Assembly (NCBI GenBank): GCA_029269125.1
Contig: JARHXX010000007.1
Span: 98,116-162,115, forward strand
Source: Kiritimatiellaeota bacterium B1221
Lineage (GTDB): Bacteria; Verrucomicrobiota; Kiritimatiellia; SS1-B-03-39; UBA6053
Length of the DNA stretch: 64,000 bases
Reading direction: 5' to 3'
In this document: positions 44,114 through 55,625 of the stretch, piece by piece
How positions within the stretch are numbered: position 1 is the stretch's first letter
How the letters are laid out: each line of letters begins with the position of its first letter
Translations under genes and position numbers: made by a program
Notes under the pieces: generated by a model
What the model was told of the DNA's origin: nothing
Database searches by the model: none
The model's input: the letters and a program-made list of their open reading frames with translations, nothing else

Positions 44114-44151
44114 GCCCGCAGCGGATCCCCGGATCTCTGCGGGCATTTTTT
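44114..44151 (+). terminator. Rho-independent terminator of the nucleobase operon
   Basis: GCCCGCAG (44114-44121) and CTGCGGGC (44137-44144) form a perfect 8-bp stem, followed by ATTTTTTATTT. It is placed 24 bp after the last gene of the operon. Confidence 0.9.
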
Positions 44152-44162
44152 ATTTCAGGATC

Positions 44163-44694
44163 TTAATCGTAATCCCAATCAAATTCACGACCATCCATCG
44201 GAGCGGTCTGACCGGTCCGATCCGTCTGATCTTGTCGGACGGATCTCCAGACCGATCCTCTGTTCAGGCGCCAGCGCCCTTGCCCGGTGTCCCTATGCTC
44301 AGGACCTGCGCCACGCCATCCGAATGCCACCCAGCAACAGGGTGCAGCCCCCACAATCGTCACCAGAACCAGCGGGGAGGCGTCGGGCACCAGAATTAGT
44401 TCGGTAGCAAAATCGCCGAATTCAAGATTGTTGGCATCAATCAGCTTGTTGCGCTTGCCAGTACTGTATGTATTAATAACCGTAGAATCAAAAAGAAGAC
44501 TTGAGGTATTGGTAAAAGTAAAAGAGACCGCAACGTCCGCCTGTGCCTGGGTAACTCATCGTCCCTGAGTTCGTACGTTCAGTTTGTAAATCACGGATAC
44601 CAAAATCAAAGTTAATCCCCTCAGCGTTCAAAGTGCCAACACAGCACAAACGAACTACCCATAAGAGGGTGAGGAGTTCCTCACAAATTCTTCA
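44163..44694 (-). pseudogene. Frameshifted secreted protein with VPD-CTERM-like tail
   Basis: The 3' part (44163 to about 44555) reads VTQAQADVAVSFTFTNTSSL, then LIDANNLEFGDFATEL and LVPDASPLVLVTIVGAAPCC, a VPD-type exosortase tail. The 5' part in another frame (about 44560-44694) reads LLTLLWVVRLCCVGTLNAEG and INFDFGIRDLQTERTNSG, a decayed signal peptide and mature start. The frames join near 44545-44565, so one indel separates them. No ATG starts the 5' frame, and the tail continues past the expected basic end. A dead or decaying PEP/VPD-CTERM gene. Confidence 0.6.
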
Positions 44695-44699
44695 ACTGA

Positions 44700-45099
44700 A
44701 AATTTTCTGGACAGATTTAACATAAGTTTTACCGAGAGGTGAAAATTTAATTTTCAATGCAACAAGCAGGAGCATTAAAATTTGCTAAGAGCAAATTTCC
44801 TCAAGTCAAAGGACCTTTTTTTTTCAAACCCCAGTTAAAATGCGATCATACATTTTCGTAATTTAAACAGCCTGGTTCATAAGCACTTCTGCTCTCAGCA
44901 TTCGAGAGGAACCTCCTGGATTTTAAAATGAAAACGACAATTCCAATGTAAGAAAAATTTTATATTCCCGACGCAATACCGGAAGGCTTGGATTCAAACG
45001 CTCCAAACAGAATTCTCATGGAATCTGCGCGGCCACGTCTTGCCTTTAACTATTTTTGGACTTACATCCCTCACTATTTATTATCAGAATGGATCACTT
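44700..45099. other. Intergenic region upstream of RND operon
   Basis: About 400 bases, partly AT-rich, with no gene. The frame that extends the RND adaptor back to 45040 is probably not translated. No clear promoter or operator is seen for the efflux operon. Confidence 0.5.
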
Positions 45100-46269
45100 A
45101 TGAAAGGAATCACCCATAAACTCCTGCCCGCAGTTCTCCTCCTTATCCTTTTCGCGGTATGCTGGAAACTTTATACCCAAAGAGAGGCAAACGGCGGTAA
45201 AGAAAAAAACCAGGATCAAATTCCCGTGCCCGTTGAAGTGGGGGACATCCGCCGCGGCAGTATCGAAGAAATCCGCGTGTTCAGCGGAAGCGTGGAACCG
45301 GCCGCCGCCCTCACCCTCTCTTCCAAAGTCAGCGGACGCGTACTCAATGTTTTCGCCGACATTTCAGACCCCGTAAAACGTGATCAGATTTTAGTCGAAC
45401 TGGAACCCGAAGAATTCGCGCAGCAACTCGCCCGCGCCGAAGCCGAGCAAGCCGTGGCTGAAGCCCAGCTCCAGGAAGCGGAAAACCGTCTGAAGATTGC
45501 CAAACGTGAGCGGGAACGCATGCAGCAACTCCGCGAGCGGGGCATCAGCTCCGCCGCCGCCGAGGACAGTGCCGAGTCGGAATTCCTTATCCGCAGCGCC
45601 GCCCTGGCCGTCGCCAAAGCCAACCTCACCGCCGCCGAATCCGCGGTCGACACCGCCAAACTTCAACTCGGGGAAACCCGGATTCGCGCCCGTTGGCGCG
45701 AAGGCCACGACCATCGCTTCATCTCCGCCCGCTCGGTGGAGGAAGGCGACACCGTTTCTCCCGGACAGCACTTGCTCACCCTGGTTGAAATCCAACCCGT
45801 GCTGGCCGTGATCGATGTGCCGGAAAAAGACTACGGTCGTTTAAGTGTGGGGCAGGCCGTCAATTTAACCACCGATGCCTGGCCCGGCAAAACCTTTGCC
45901 GCCACCATTCAACGCATCTCCCCCGTCTTCCGGGAAGAGTCCCGCCAGGCCCGGGTCGAAATCAAAGCGGACAACCCCGACCTCTCCCTTAAACCGGGCA
46001 TGTTTATCCGCGCCGCCATCGTCCTCGACCATGTCGATGACGCTATCCTGGTCCCTCAAAACGCCCTCTCCCGCCGGGGCAATGAAACCGGCCTCTTCAC
46101 CGTGGATTCCCAAAAGTCTGTCGCCCACTGGCAAAAAGTCGTTCCCGGTATCCGCGATGGAAAATGGGTGCAGATCGTCGAACCCGAGATCACCGGTCCG
46201 GTGGTCACCCTGGGACAGCAGTTGATTGATGAAGGTTCGGCCCTTCGCCTCCCCGACACGCCGGAGTAA
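45100..46269 (+). CDS. RND efflux periplasmic adaptor (HlyD/AcrA family)
   Basis: 389 residues from the ATG at 45100 with an N-terminal anchor ([18 protein letters not shown]) instead of a lipobox. Lipoyl halves flank a long alpha-helical hairpin ([29 protein letters not shown] and [20 protein letters not shown]). The barrel region [47 protein letters not shown] and [10 protein letters not shown] are typical. It joins the inner-membrane RND pump to TolC. Operon spacing to the pump is 5 bp. Confidence 0.93.
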   Translation: MKGITHKLLPAVLLLILFAVCWKLYTQREANGGKEKNQDQIPVPVEVGDIRRGSIEEIRVFSGSVEPAAALTLSSKVSGRVLNVFADISDPVKRDQILVELEPEEFAQQLARAEAEQAVAEAQLQEAENRLKIAKRERERMQQLRERGISSAAAEDSAESEFLIRSAALAVAKANLTAAESAVDTAKLQLGETRIRARWREGHDHRFISARSVEEGDTVSPGQHLLTLVEIQPVLAVIDVPEKDYGRLSVGQAVNLTTDAWPGKTFAATIQRISPVFREESRQARVEIKADNPDLSLKPGMFIRAAIVLDHVDDAILVPQNALSRRGNETGLFTVDSQKSVAHWQKVVPGIRDGKWVQIVEPEITGPVVTLGQQLIDEGSALRLPDTPE

Positions 46270-46274
46270 TCATC

Positions 46275-49200
46275 ATGCCCTTACCCAAGTTCAGCGTTCA
46301 TCATCCCATCTTCACCACCATGATCACCCTGATCGTGGTCATTCTGGGCGCGGTCTCCCTCTCCCGCCTGCGCACCGATCTCCTCCCCGAAATTGAATTG
46401 CCCACCCTGAGTGTGCGGACCGACTATGAGGGGGCCAACCCCGAAGTGGTCGAACGTCTCATCACCCGGATCGTCGAGGAAATCATCGCCACCGTTCCCG
46501 GCGTGGAGGAAGTCTCCTCCACCTCCAGCGAAGGGAGAAGCAATGTCTCCGTCACCTTCGGCTGGGGTACCAACATCGACACCGCGGCCGTGGATGTGAA
46601 ATCCACCATCGAAGATGAAATCAACGAATTACCGGATGACATCAATTCCCCCCGGATCAGCAAATTTGATGTCAACAGCTACCCCGTGGTGGTCTTGGGG
46701 GTGACCAGTGAACTGGATCCCGTCGAATTAACCGACCTCATCGAAAACCAGCTCCGCTTCCGCTTTTCCCGTATCCCCGGCGTGGCCCAGGTCGATACCT
46801 GGGGCAGTTACTCCCGTGAACTCCGCATCGAACTCATCCCCGAAAAAATTAAATCCTTTAATATTTCTCTGGATGAAATCCTCACCGCCGTGCGCGAGGC
46901 CAATCTCGATTTGCCCGCCGGAAAAATTGAGCAGGGCCGTTACGAAATTTCCCTGCGCGCCCCCTCCGAATTCGCCTCTCTCCAGGAAGTCAAAGACACC
47001 GTGGTCAGCCTCAAAAACGGCAGCCCGGTCACCATCGGCGATCTGGCGGAAATTCACGACACCTACGAACGGAAATCCCGCATCATCCGCGTCAATCAAG
47101 GCCTGGGTATTCGGGTCGCCATCCGCAAACAGGCCGACGCCAACACCGTGGAAGTGGCCCAGGGAATTCTGGAAGAAATCGAACACATGAACCGGGATTA
47201 CCCCCAAATCAACGTGACCCCCATTCAGAATCAGGGCAACTTTATCGAACGCTCCATTGCCAACGTCAGCCGTTCCGTGCTCTACGGCGGATTTCTTTCT
47301 GTCGCAGTCCTCCTCTTCTTCCTGCGAAACATCCGCAGCACTGTGGTCATCGCCCTTTCCATTCCCATCTCCGTGGTCGCCACTTTTGCCCTGGTCTATT
47401 TCGGGGGCTACACCCTCAATTTGATGACCCTCGGCGGACTCGCGTTGGGCGTGGGCATGATGGTGGACTCCTCCGTGGTGGTGCTGGAAAATATTTTCCG
47501 GCGACAGGACGAAGAAAACGAATCCGCCATCGACGCCTCCATAAACGGCACCAACGAAGTGGCCGGCGCCATCATCGCCAGTACCCTCACCACCCTGGTC
47601 ATTTTTCTGCCCATGGCCTTCATCCGTGGCGTCTCGGGTTTGCTGTTTCAAGAGCTGGCATTGGTGGTCGTCTTCTCCCTCAGTTGTTCGCTGATTGTTT
47701 CCTTAAGTCTGGTCCCCATGCTGGCCTCACGGCTCCTGCACTCACCGGACCAACAACACCGTGACCGTGGCCCCTTCGCAGAAAAATTGGCGCAGACCTC
47801 CGATCGCTTTTTCGTGAAACTCAATCAGGAATACCTGAATTTATTAAACAAAGCCCTCTCCCGCAAAATCCCCACCGTGATCTTATCCATCGTGCTCCTG
47901 GGATTCAGCTGCCTGCTGGCCCCCAAATTGGGATCCGAATTTATGCCGCCCAGCGATGAAGGCGAAGTGCGCGTCACCGGCGAAATGGAAGTGGGCACCC
48001 GCCTGGACCTGGTGGATATTCAGGGTAAAATCATGGAGGAGATCGTCTTTCCCGCCGTCCCCGAAATGCAATCCTCCGTCACCACCATCGGCTCAAGTTT
48101 CCGCTCCGGTGGATCCACCAATGCCGATATCAGCATTTCCCTCGTCCCCGCCACTCAACGGGAACGCAGCAACACCGAAGTGGCACGCGACCTCCGTAAA
48201 CGGTTGGAAGGGGTTATTCCCGGCATGGAAATCCGCATCCGCGCCCCCCAGGGACAATTTCTGCTCGAAAGAATTCTCGGGGGAGACGAAGGGATCACCG
48301 TGGAAATCCTCGGATACGATTTGGACGTTTTGGGCGCCCTCTCCGACCGTATTGTGGAAAAACTTGCGGACGTTCCCGGCATCACCGATGTCAACCCCAG
48401 CAAAGAGGATGGGGTTCCCCAGGAGGAAATCCGCATCGACCGCGCCAAAGCCGCTTCTCTAGGCATTTCCGTTCGCGATGTCTCCCGGTTTATCGAAACC
48501 GCAGTTGCCGGATCCACCGCCGGCGAATACCGCCGGCAGGGTCTGTCCTATCCCATTCGGGTTCAACTCAAAGATGCGGAACGCCGCAGCCTGGAAGAAA
48601 TTTTAGATCTGACCCTCACTACCCCCGACGGCACCAATGTGATTCTAAGGAACATCGTCTCCGTCAACAGCAGTTCCGGTCCACTGGAAATCACCCGCAA
48701 AGACCAGCAGCGTGTCCTCACCGTCCAAGCCAACGTGGCCGGACGAGACAACGGATCCGTCGCCCGCGATATTCTGAAAATCCTGGAGAGTCTTCCCCGT
48801 CCCGAAGGCGTGGAAATGCGGCTGGCAGGCAACTATGAGGAACAGGAGGAATCCTTCCGTGAAATGATTCTCTCCCTCTTCCTCGCCCTGATCTTCGTCT
48901 ACATGGTCCTGGCCTGTCAGTACGAATCTCTGGTGAACCCGCTCATCGTCATGGCCTCGGTGCCCATGGCCGCCATCGGGGTGCTGGTCACCCTTTTCCT
49001 CACCGACACCACCCTGAATTTGCAGTCCTACATCGGATGCATCATGCTGGGCGGCATCGTAGTGAACAACGCCATCTTACTTGTCGATCAGTCCAACCAA
49101 CTCCTGTTAAAAGGCATGCCTTTGCATGAGGCCGTGATTGAAGCCGGACGTCGCCGCTTGCGCCCCATCCTCATGACCACCCTCACCACCATGCTGGCCC

Positions 49201-49358
49201 TGATGCCCCTGGCCTTCGGCGTGGGAGAAGGTGCCGAAGCCCAGGCCCCCCTCGCCCGCGCCGTGGTCGGCGGACTGGCCTGCTCCACCCTCATCACCCT
49301 GGTGCTGATCCCCACCCTCTTTTCACTGGTGCATAAACAAAAGGAGAAAGCCGCATGA
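46275..49358 (+). CDS. RND family efflux permease
   Basis: 1027 residues, full-length AcrB-fold transporter with twelve membrane spans and two large periplasmic loops. [42 protein letters not shown] starts it. The TM4 proton-relay region is [19 protein letters not shown], one Asp where MexB-type pumps have Asp-Asp. [36 protein letters not shown] and [14 protein letters not shown] follow. Exports drugs, solvents or metabolites; substrate unknown. Overlaps the TolC gene in ATGA. Confidence 0.95.
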   Translation: MPLPKFSVHHPIFTTMITLIVVILGAVSLSRLRTDLLPEIELPTLSVRTDYEGANPEVVERLITRIVEEIIATVPGVEEVSSTSSEGRSNVSVTFGWGTNIDTAAVDVKSTIEDEINELPDDINSPRISKFDVNSYPVVVLGVTSELDPVELTDLIENQLRFRFSRIPGVAQVDTWGSYSRELRIELIPEKIKSFNISLDEILTAVREANLDLPAGKIEQGRYEISLRAPSEFASLQEVKDTVVSLKNGSPVTIGDLAEIHDTYERKSRIIRVNQGLGIRVAIRKQADANTVEVAQGILEEIEHMNRDYPQINVTPIQNQGNFIERSIANVSRSVLYGGFLSVAVLLFFLRNIRSTVVIALSIPISVVATFALVYFGGYTLNLMTLGGLALGVGMMVDSSVVVLENIFRRQDEENESAIDASINGTNEVAGAIIASTLTTLVIFLPMAFIRGVSGLLFQELALVVVFSLSCSLIVSLSLVPMLASRLLHSPDQQHRDRGPFAEKLAQTSDRFFVKLNQEYLNLLNKALSRKIPTVILSIVLLGFSCLLAPKLGSEFMPPSDEGEVRVTGEMEVGTRLDLVDIQGKIMEEIVFPAVPEMQSSVTTIGSSFRSGGSTNADISISLVPATQRERSNTEVARDLRKRLEGVIPGMEIRIRAPQGQFLLERILGGDEGITVEILGYDLDVLGALSDRIVEKLADVPGITDVNPSKEDGVPQEEIRIDRAKAASLGISVRDVSRFIETAVAGSTAGEYRRQGLSYPIRVQLKDAERRSLEEILDLTLTTPDGTNVILRNIVSVNSSSGPLEITRKDQQRVLTVQANVAGRDNGSVARDILKILESLPRPEGVEMRLAGNYEEQEESFREMILSLFLALIFVYMVLACQYESLVNPLIVMASVPMAAIGVLVTLFLTDTTLNLQSYIGCIMLGGIVVNNAILLVDQSNQLLLKGMPLHEAVIEAGRRRLRPILMTTLTTMLALMPLAFGVGEGAEAQAPLARAVVGGLACSTLITLVLIPTLFSLVHKQKEKAA

Positions 49359-50878
49359 AAAAGTTGCTCCTTACTTGTGGCTCAAGCCTGCTGATCTCCG
49401 CCTGCGCCCACCAACAGCCGGCGAAAGATCTGCCACCGTCCCCGGTTCAAATCACCCATGCGGACGAAAATTTCAACCTTCCCTCCAACGGAAAATTGTC
49501 TTTGTCCGATGCGGTACTCCGCAGCTTAAAACGCAACCGGGATCTGGCAGTTCAGGAACTGGAACCCGCCATCGTCTCCACCGACGAACTGCGTGAACAA
49601 TCCGAATTCGGTTCCGAAATTTATGCCGATATCGAATACGGAGAAGAAGTTTCCAGTGAAAGCTCCCGCTCCACTGAAGAAATCTTTTCCGTGGAAGCGG
49701 AAACCCGGGCCTCCGAACTCGGGCTGAGCAAAAATTTCACCAGTGGCACCGAAGTCGCTCTGGTTCTCAGTGAGAGCAATGAAACCTCCAACCGCGCACC
49801 CGCCCAACAGGAACTGCGGGCCGGCATCGCACTCAGCCAATCCCTGCTGCGCGGACGCGGAAGCCAGGTCAACCGCATTGCCATCCGTCAGGCTGAACTC
49901 GGCACCCAGATTTCCATTGAAGAACTGCGGGCCTATACCCAGGCCCTCATCGCCGAAACCGAAATCGCCTACTGGCAGCTCCAATTGGCCGGCGAAGCCG
50001 TGGAGATCACCCGCCAGGCACTGGAAGTCGCGGATCAACAGCTTTCCGAAATTCAGCAGCGGATTGAAATTGGCCAGCTCGCTCCCGACGAAGAATTTGC
50101 CGCCCGGGCCGAACGCTCCAGCCGTCAAAGGGATGTCATTGATGCCCGGGCAAATTACGCGGAACGCAAACTCAGCCTCGAACGTTTGTTGTCCCTGCAG
50201 GACGGGGACGGAGAAAATTTGGAGCTGATTTCTCCACTGGAACTGGCAGAAGAACCCATCACTGAGCTCTCAACCCTCTGGGAGCAAGCTGACCGCCTCA
50301 ACCCGCGCTTACGTGAAGCCCGCGCCCGGCTGCATCAAAACGAACTGGAAGTGGTCAAAACCCGCAACGGACTGCTGCCGGACCTGGAATTTTTCGCAAA
50401 CCTCGACAAAACCGGATACGGAGAAGACACCGATTCCGCCCGCAAAGATTTCAGCGGCGACAACTACGAATGGAATGTCGGACTGCAATTCCAGCAGGAT
50501 CTCGGAGACAGCGAAGCCAAAGCCGACCAGCTTCAGGCCGACCTGGAACGTGAACAGGCCGAACGGGCTGTCGCAAATTTGGAGGAACTCATCCAAAATC
50601 AATTAAACCAAGCGGTGGTTGAACACAACCGGACCTTGGAGCAAAGTATCGTCAGCAAACAAACCTTACGCTTTCGACAACAAACAGCCGAAGCCGAAAA
50701 AGCCCGCTTCGAAGTGGGTACCAGCACCTCGCTCCTGGTGGCCCAGGCCCAGCGCGAAGCCCTGGAAAGTCAGATCGACGAACTCGAGAACCGGATTCAA
50801 TACCGCAACGCCCTGGTACGTCTCGAAGAACTCACCGGCAACCTTCTGCTCCGCTATGGGGTGGACGTTCAAAGGTAA
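49355..50878 (+). CDS. TolC family outer-membrane lipoprotein
   Basis: 507 residues. The N-terminus has lipobox LISAC ([21 protein letters not shown]), so it is a lipid-anchored outer-membrane factor. [28 protein letters not shown] and the repeated coiled helices ([43 protein letters not shown]) fit the TolC/NodT fold. It completes the tripartite efflux operon. Confidence 0.92.
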   Translation: MKKLLLTCGSSLLISACAHQQPAKDLPPSPVQITHADENFNLPSNGKLSLSDAVLRSLKRNRDLAVQELEPAIVSTDELREQSEFGSEIYADIEYGEEVSSESSRSTEEIFSVEAETRASELGLSKNFTSGTEVALVLSESNETSNRAPAQQELRAGIALSQSLLRGRGSQVNRIAIRQAELGTQISIEELRAYTQALIAETEIAYWQLQLAGEAVEITRQALEVADQQLSEIQQRIEIGQLAPDEEFAARAERSSRQRDVIDARANYAERKLSLERLLSLQDGDGENLELISPLELAEEPITELSTLWEQADRLNPRLREARARLHQNELEVVKTRNGLLPDLEFFANLDKTGYGEDTDSARKDFSGDNYEWNVGLQFQQDLGDSEAKADQLQADLEREQAERAVANLEELIQNQLNQAVVEHNRTLEQSIVSKQTLRFRQQTAEAEKARFEVGTSTSLLVAQAQREALESQIDELENRIQYRNALVRLEELTGNLLLRYGVDVQR

Positions 50879-50972
50879 CCTGAAAGTAAGTCTGCAACTC
50901 CAGACAGACACTTGTCTGCCGCAGGCAGGAAAAAACTGACGCCTTTACCTTTCTCCAACCGGACAGCCTCTA

Positions 50973-51686
50973 TCAGTTCTCAGAATCCATGTAATCCACT
51001 TGGCAGTATTTCCTGGAGAGGAGCCAAACCGCTATAGCCCAGAGAGAGCCTGCTAACCATCCAGCCAGAACATCGGTGGGCCAATGAACCCCAACAAACA
51101 CACGGCTCACGCCAACACCGACTGAGAGCTGAATCGCGATGAGAATAAAGTAGATTTTAATCCGGCGTTTTTGATGTAGCGACGCCAGTAAAATAGCCAA
51201 ACTTAAAAAACAGATTGTGGCCATCATGGAATGGCCACTGGGAAAACTGGCCGTGTATGCAATGGAATCGTGAGGTACCAGGTCAGGCCGGCTGCGGTCA
51301 AAAAGCAACTTTAACATCTGACTAACCATAAGACCACCGGTCACCGAAAAGAGCAGAACCCACCCGGTTCTGATTTTACCGATCATCCATAAGTACCCCA
51401 CCACACTGAGGGTGAGCAGAACGAGAAAAACGGTTCCGCCCAAAGCCGTAAAATCCCTCCCGATTTCTTCAAGATACTTTGGCCCGATGGGGTCATGAAG
51501 GTCATCAGGATTCCGCATCGCCAACAACACGGCACGGTCAAAATCTTTGGTCCCGCCCTCCTGTACTTCATCAGCCAATTCCGCAAAAGCCCAAACGCCT
51601 CCGCTCAATACTCCGAAAATCGCCAGCATCGCAAACACCCAGTGGCTGGAACGTTTTTCTTCGGTTGGGGAGCGGGAGGGAGACAT
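50973..51686 (-). CDS. PAP2 family phosphatase
   Basis: 237 residues, about six spans. The three PAP2 signatures are present: KLLFDRSRPD, PSGHSMM, SRVFVGVHWPTDVLAG with the catalytic histidines. Such enzymes dephosphorylate undecaprenyl-pyrophosphate or phosphatidylglycerophosphate; the substrate is not resolved. It starts with ATG at 51686 and is not part of a nearby operon. Confidence 0.92.
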   Translation of the reverse strand: MSPSRSPTEEKRSSHWVFAMLAIFGVLSGGVWAFAELADEVQEGGTKDFDRAVLLAMRNPDDLHDPIGPKYLEEIGRDFTALGGTVFLVLLTLSVVGYLWMIGKIRTGWVLLFSVTGGLMVSQMLKLLFDRSRPDLVPHDSIAYTASFPSGHSMMATICFLSLAILLASLHQKRRIKIYFILIAIQLSVGVGVSRVFVGVHWPTDVLAGWLAGSLWAIAVWLLSRKYCQVDYMDSEN

Positions 51687-51919
51687 GAGGAATTGAGTAA
51701 CAAAAATATGAACAAAAAACGATTTGGAAAATACTGAAACAGCAATCGGCCATCAAAGAAGCGGAGGCGGACCCCCATTTCTCGTTGTCAGCCCACAATA
51801 TAGAAAGGTTTTCAGAACTTACACGTCTCTTAGAAAGATTTCCTGACTTTTTCAGAATCCAGTGTAAATTTTACGATCTCGCTTGCCCCGAAAGCCCTAT
51901 AACTGCTAAAGCACCCGAC

Positions 51920-52936
51920 ATGCATATCAAACGAGCGATTTACACTACTTTATTCTCCTTTGCCTTCCTGTTCAGCCAAGCCGCCGAACCGCTGGTAATT
52001 TACAGCCATCGTCACTACCAGGCAGACGAAGACATTTATAAAGCTTTCACCGAACAAACCGGCATTGAAGTACAGGTACTCAAAGCCGGGGCCAATGAAT
52101 TAATGGAACGTTTGAAAGCCGAAGGGGAAACCTCCAAGGCCGATTTGCTCCTCACCTCGGATGCGGGCCGTTTGGGTGAAGCCAAAGCTTTGGGATTGTT
52201 TACCCGAATTGATTCTGAAATTTTGACTCAACAAGTCCCCGAGGCCTACCGGGATCCGGACGGAACATGGTACGGATTTTCCATGCGGGCCCGTGTCCTG
52301 GTTTATGCACCCGACCGGGTCGACGTGGCCGGGTTAAGCAGCTACGAGGCCCTCGCCGACGCAGCCTGGCGCGGTCGCATTCTTGCCCGCTCCTCCAACA
52401 ACATCTATAATCAGTCCCTCTTGGCATCTCTCATCGCAGCCCACGGAAAAGCAGAGGCGCTCACCTGGGCCACAGCCGTAAGAAAAAACATGGCGCGCCC
52501 CCCCCAGGGCAGTGACCGTGACCAAATTCGTGCAGTCGCCGCCGGCTTAGGCGATGTGGCGATTGTAAACACCTATTATCTCGGGCTGCTCTTAAATTCG
52601 CCTGAACCCAAAGACCGCGCCGCCGCCCAGAAAGTGAAGATCTTCTTTCCGAATCAATCCGGCCGGGGCACCCATGTGAATATCAGTGGCGGCGGCGTTT
52701 TGGCCGCATCCAAGCAAAAAGCAAATGCCCAAAAATTCCTCGAATTTATGGTCTCCGAAGACATCCAGAAATCTTTTCCCGGCAACACCTATGAATATCC
52801 CGTTGTCGAAGGGATAGAATGGTCCGCACTCCAAAAAAGCTGGGGGAAATTCAAGCGCGACCCGCTGAATCTCGCCCAATTGTATGAAGATGGAAAAGAA
52901 GCCGTCCGACTGTTTAATTTGGCGGGTTGGGAGTAA
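51920..52936 (+). CDS. Fe(3+) ABC transporter substrate-binding protein
   Basis: 338 residues from ATG 51920 with signal peptide (MHIKRAIYTTLFSFAFLFSQA); the longer frame is rejected. LVIYSHRHYQADEDIYKAFTEQTGIEVQVLKAG starts the mature domain, and NTYYLGLLL carries the tandem iron-binding tyrosines of FbpA/FutA proteins. NISGGGVLAASKQKANAQKFLEFM is the C-terminal lobe. It captures ferric iron for the permease and ATPase genes just downstream. Confidence 0.92.
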   Translation: MHIKRAIYTTLFSFAFLFSQAAEPLVIYSHRHYQADEDIYKAFTEQTGIEVQVLKAGANELMERLKAEGETSKADLLLTSDAGRLGEAKALGLFTRIDSEILTQQVPEAYRDPDGTWYGFSMRARVLVYAPDRVDVAGLSSYEALADAAWRGRILARSSNNIYNQSLLASLIAAHGKAEALTWATAVRKNMARPPQGSDRDQIRAVAAGLGDVAIVNTYYLGLLLNSPEPKDRAAAQKVKIFFPNQSGRGTHVNISGGGVLAASKQKANAQKFLEFMVSEDIQKSFPGNTYEYPVVEGIEWSALQKSWGKFKRDPLNLAQLYEDGKEAVRLFNLAGWE

Positions 52937-54548
52937 ACTGAAACGCCCCTTCCGGTACACAATTACATCGGAGAGTGACGGCTGGTCTCTCTCGGCGCCC
53001 CTGTTGTGCCTCCTTATCATCAGCCCCCTCCTGACATTGCTTTCCGGCATCTGGGATTCCGCGCCGGCATGGAAACATCTCTCCGAAACCGTCCTCCCGC
53101 AATATTTTCTGAATACCGTATGGTTAGCGTTGGCCGTATCGATCGTGGCAACACTTATGGCCCTTCCCGCGGCCTGGCTGATTAGTCAATTCAGCTTTCC
53201 CGGACAAAAAATCCTTGCCTGGGCGATGGTACTGCCGCTTGCGGTCCCCAGCTATGTCGCCGCTTTCGTGTATCGGCAGGTTCCCGAGTCCGCGATTCCA
53301 TTTTTGGTTCACCTTCGAACCCAATTCGGAGTGGATACGTACCTTTTTGCCGAAGGCCTTATCCGGAAAGGTACCCTGACCCTCTTAATGGCGGCAGTAC
53401 TTTACCCCTACCTGTATCTAAGTCTGCGGACCGCATTTGCGACGCAACAAAAAGGGGTGATCGAAGCCGCACATCTTCTCGGACGCAGCTCCTCCAGAGT
53501 ATTTTTCACCGTCGCCCTCCCCTTGGCCAGACCCGCGCTGATCGCCGGCATCACCTTAATCATCATGGAAGTGATTAATGACTACGGGGCCGTCTATTTT
53601 ATGGGCGTACCCACCCTTACGGTCGGCATTTTCCGCACGTGGACCGGATTAGGCGACCTGACTTCGGCCGTTCGTCTCGCCGGAATCATGGTGCTGGCTG
53701 TATTTTTCCTTCTCGGCATCGAACAGTTTCAACGGGGCAAGGCCCGATTTTCAGATCAGCGTGCCTCCTCCGCCCCTCACGGCCAACTGAGACCCCTCGG
53801 GGGATATAATGGGATCCTCGCCTTGATCACCTGCCTCATCCCCGTCAGCTTTGGATTTATCCTCCCCTGCCTCCAATTGTTGCAATGGGCAAAATGGAGT
53901 ATCACCCAATACGGACTGGGACAACTTCCCTGGTCGAGAATGGGGCACAGCCTGCTACTCGCCCTGATTACCGCCATCGTGCTCACCACCATCGCCGTCA
54001 TCTTAAATTTCGCGCAGCGCCTCCATCCGCGGCCTTGGCTACAACTCCCCATCCGCTTTGCCGGCGTGGGCTACGCCATTCCCGGCGCAGTGGTGGCAGT
54101 CGGCATCATGCTCTTTCTGGGAAAAATATCTCTGATCGGCACCGTGTATGCCATCTGCTTCGGATATGTGGTCCGGTTCCTTGCGGTGGGACTCCACCCG
54201 GTTCGGGCCGGCATGGAAAAAGTTTGCGGAAGCCTGGATCAAGCTTCCCGGGTCCTCGGCCACACACCGACCCAAACCCTGTTCAAAGTCAATCTCCCCC
54301 TCATTCGCGGCACCCTCTTCGCCGTCATCATGTTGGTGTTTGTGGACATTTTGAAAGAATTACCCATGACCATGATCTTACGACCCGTTGATTTTGATAC
54401 CTTGGCCACGCTCGCATTTGGACTTGCGGTCGAATCGAGAATTGCCGAGTGCGCCATCCCCTCCCTTATGATCATATTTCTCGCCGGGGTGGGATTATTC
54501 AGCTTAAACCGACTACTCAGCTCCTCATCCCGTACCACAGAATCATGA
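52884..54548 (+). CDS. Fe(3+) ABC transporter permease
   Basis: 554 residues, two fused permease halves, about twelve spans. Each half has an EAA loop: GVIEAAHLLGRSSSRVFFTVALPLARPAL and GSLDQASRVLGHTPTQTLFKVNLPLIRGTL, where the ATPase docks. ELPMTMILRPVDFDTLATLAF is the FbpB/ThiP-type end. The frame overlaps the binding-protein gene by 53 bases from ATG 52884; a later non-ATG start is possible. It overlaps the ATPase in ATGA. Confidence 0.9.
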   Translation: MKMEKKPSDCLIWRVGSKLKRPFRYTITSESDGWSLSAPLLCLLIISPLLTLLSGIWDSAPAWKHLSETVLPQYFLNTVWLALAVSIVATLMALPAAWLISQFSFPGQKILAWAMVLPLAVPSYVAAFVYRQVPESAIPFLVHLRTQFGVDTYLFAEGLIRKGTLTLLMAAVLYPYLYLSLRTAFATQQKGVIEAAHLLGRSSSRVFFTVALPLARPALIAGITLIIMEVINDYGAVYFMGVPTLTVGIFRTWTGLGDLTSAVRLAGIMVLAVFFLLGIEQFQRGKARFSDQRASSAPHGQLRPLGGYNGILALITCLIPVSFGFILPCLQLLQWAKWSITQYGLGQLPWSRMGHSLLLALITAIVLTTIAVILNFAQRLHPRPWLQLPIRFAGVGYAIPGAVVAVGIMLFLGKISLIGTVYAICFGYVVRFLAVGLHPVRAGMEKVCGSLDQASRVLGHTPTQTLFKVNLPLIRGTLFAVIMLVFVDILKELPMTMILRPVDFDTLATLAFGLAVESRIAECAIPSLMIIFLAGVGLFSLNRLLSSSSRTTES

Positions 54549-55501
54549 CCCCCGCCCTCGAACTTCAAGCGCTCTCACGTATTTACACCCGCGGTCAGGC
54601 ACCCGCGTTGAACGCCTTGGATCTGGTGGTCCATCCCGGCGAAACCCTTGCCTTGGTGGGGGAAAGCGGCAGTGGAAAATCAACTTTATTGCGGCTCATT
54701 TGCGGACTGGAAAAACCGGATGCCGGACGTTTATTTCTCAACGGAACCTGTATCGCCGACCGAGATTGCTGGACCCCACCGGAACAAAGAAACATGGGCA
54801 TGGTCTTTCAGGATGGCGCCCTCTTCCCCCACCTTTCTGTCGAAGAAAATATTGCCTACGGTCTTAAAAAATCCTGCCGAAAACAAAAATGCCAGCGCAT
54901 TGAATCTCTGCTGTGTCTGGTCGGGATGGATGGATTTCAAAAACGCTATCCACACGAACTTTCCGGTGGAGAACGGCAGCGGCTGGCCGTCATCAGATCT
55001 TTAGCCCCCGAACCGGATATCCTCCTTTTAGACGAACCGTTCAGCAACTTGGATCCCGCCTTGCGGCGTAACCTGCGAACGGATGTCATGGAAATCTTCC
55101 GTGAGTTAAAAACCACCGCCATCATGGTTACCCACGACAGCGAAGATGCGCTGCATGTGGGAGATCGCGTTGCAGTACTGCGAAAAGGGCAGCTTGAACA
55201 AATCGGCACCCCTCACCAAATCTATCATGTCCCTGCCAGCGGATACAGCGCCCGTATTTTTGGCGAAGCCAATCACGTGGGGAAACGCTGGGTTCGCCCC
55301 GAGGATATGGAACTGATTGCCGCCTACGCACCCGATGCCCTTCCGGTCATTGTGGAAACATCACACGATGCGGGTCGGCATACCGAAATTTGGGTTCGTC
55401 CACAAAACCAGCAGGATAACGAGATCTGGGTGCTTTTTGATCCAGTGGGTCCACCTCTCCCCGCGGGAACCCCGGCCTGGGTTCAACTGAAAAAAGTCTG
55501 A
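54545..55501 (+). CDS. Fe(3+) ABC transporter ATP-binding protein
   Basis: 318 residues. Walker A GESGSGKST (about 39-47), Q-loop in MVFQDGALFPHLSVEENIAYGL, signature LSGGERQRLAVIRSL, Walker B ILLLDEPFSNLD, and the switch His in IMVTHDSEDAL. A C-terminal regulatory domain (about 245-318) follows, as in FbpC/PotA relatives. It powers the iron importer. The ATG overlaps the permease stop. Confidence 0.93.
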   Translation: MTPALELQALSRIYTRGQAPALNALDLVVHPGETLALVGESGSGKSTLLRLICGLEKPDAGRLFLNGTCIADRDCWTPPEQRNMGMVFQDGALFPHLSVEENIAYGLKKSCRKQKCQRIESLLCLVGMDGFQKRYPHELSGGERQRLAVIRSLAPEPDILLLDEPFSNLDPALRRNLRTDVMEIFRELKTTAIMVTHDSEDALHVGDRVAVLRKGQLEQIGTPHQIYHVPASGYSARIFGEANHVGKRWVRPEDMELIAAYAPDALPVIVETSHDAGRHTEIWVRPQNQQDNEIWVLFDPVGPPLPAGTPAWVQLKKV

Positions 55502-55593
55502 TGTCTCCCATAAAACGGCCCAAAAACCTGCATGATGGATTTGAAATGGACGGGTAATAGAATCTCTCTCAACGTTAGGCAGCTTTGAACCTT

Positions 55594-55625
55594 AAAGAGG
55601 ACATCTTCGGATGCCCTCTTTTTTA
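55594..55625 (+). terminator. Rho-independent terminator after the iron importer
   Basis: AAAGAGGACATC-TTCG-GATGCCCTCTTT forms a near-perfect stem with a tetraloop followed by TTTT. It lies about 93 bases after the ATPase gene; the interval holds no gene. Confidence 0.8.

Noticed and set aside
46728..47651. 307-residue minus-strand frame
   Set aside because: Antisense to the RND pump, same shadow composition.
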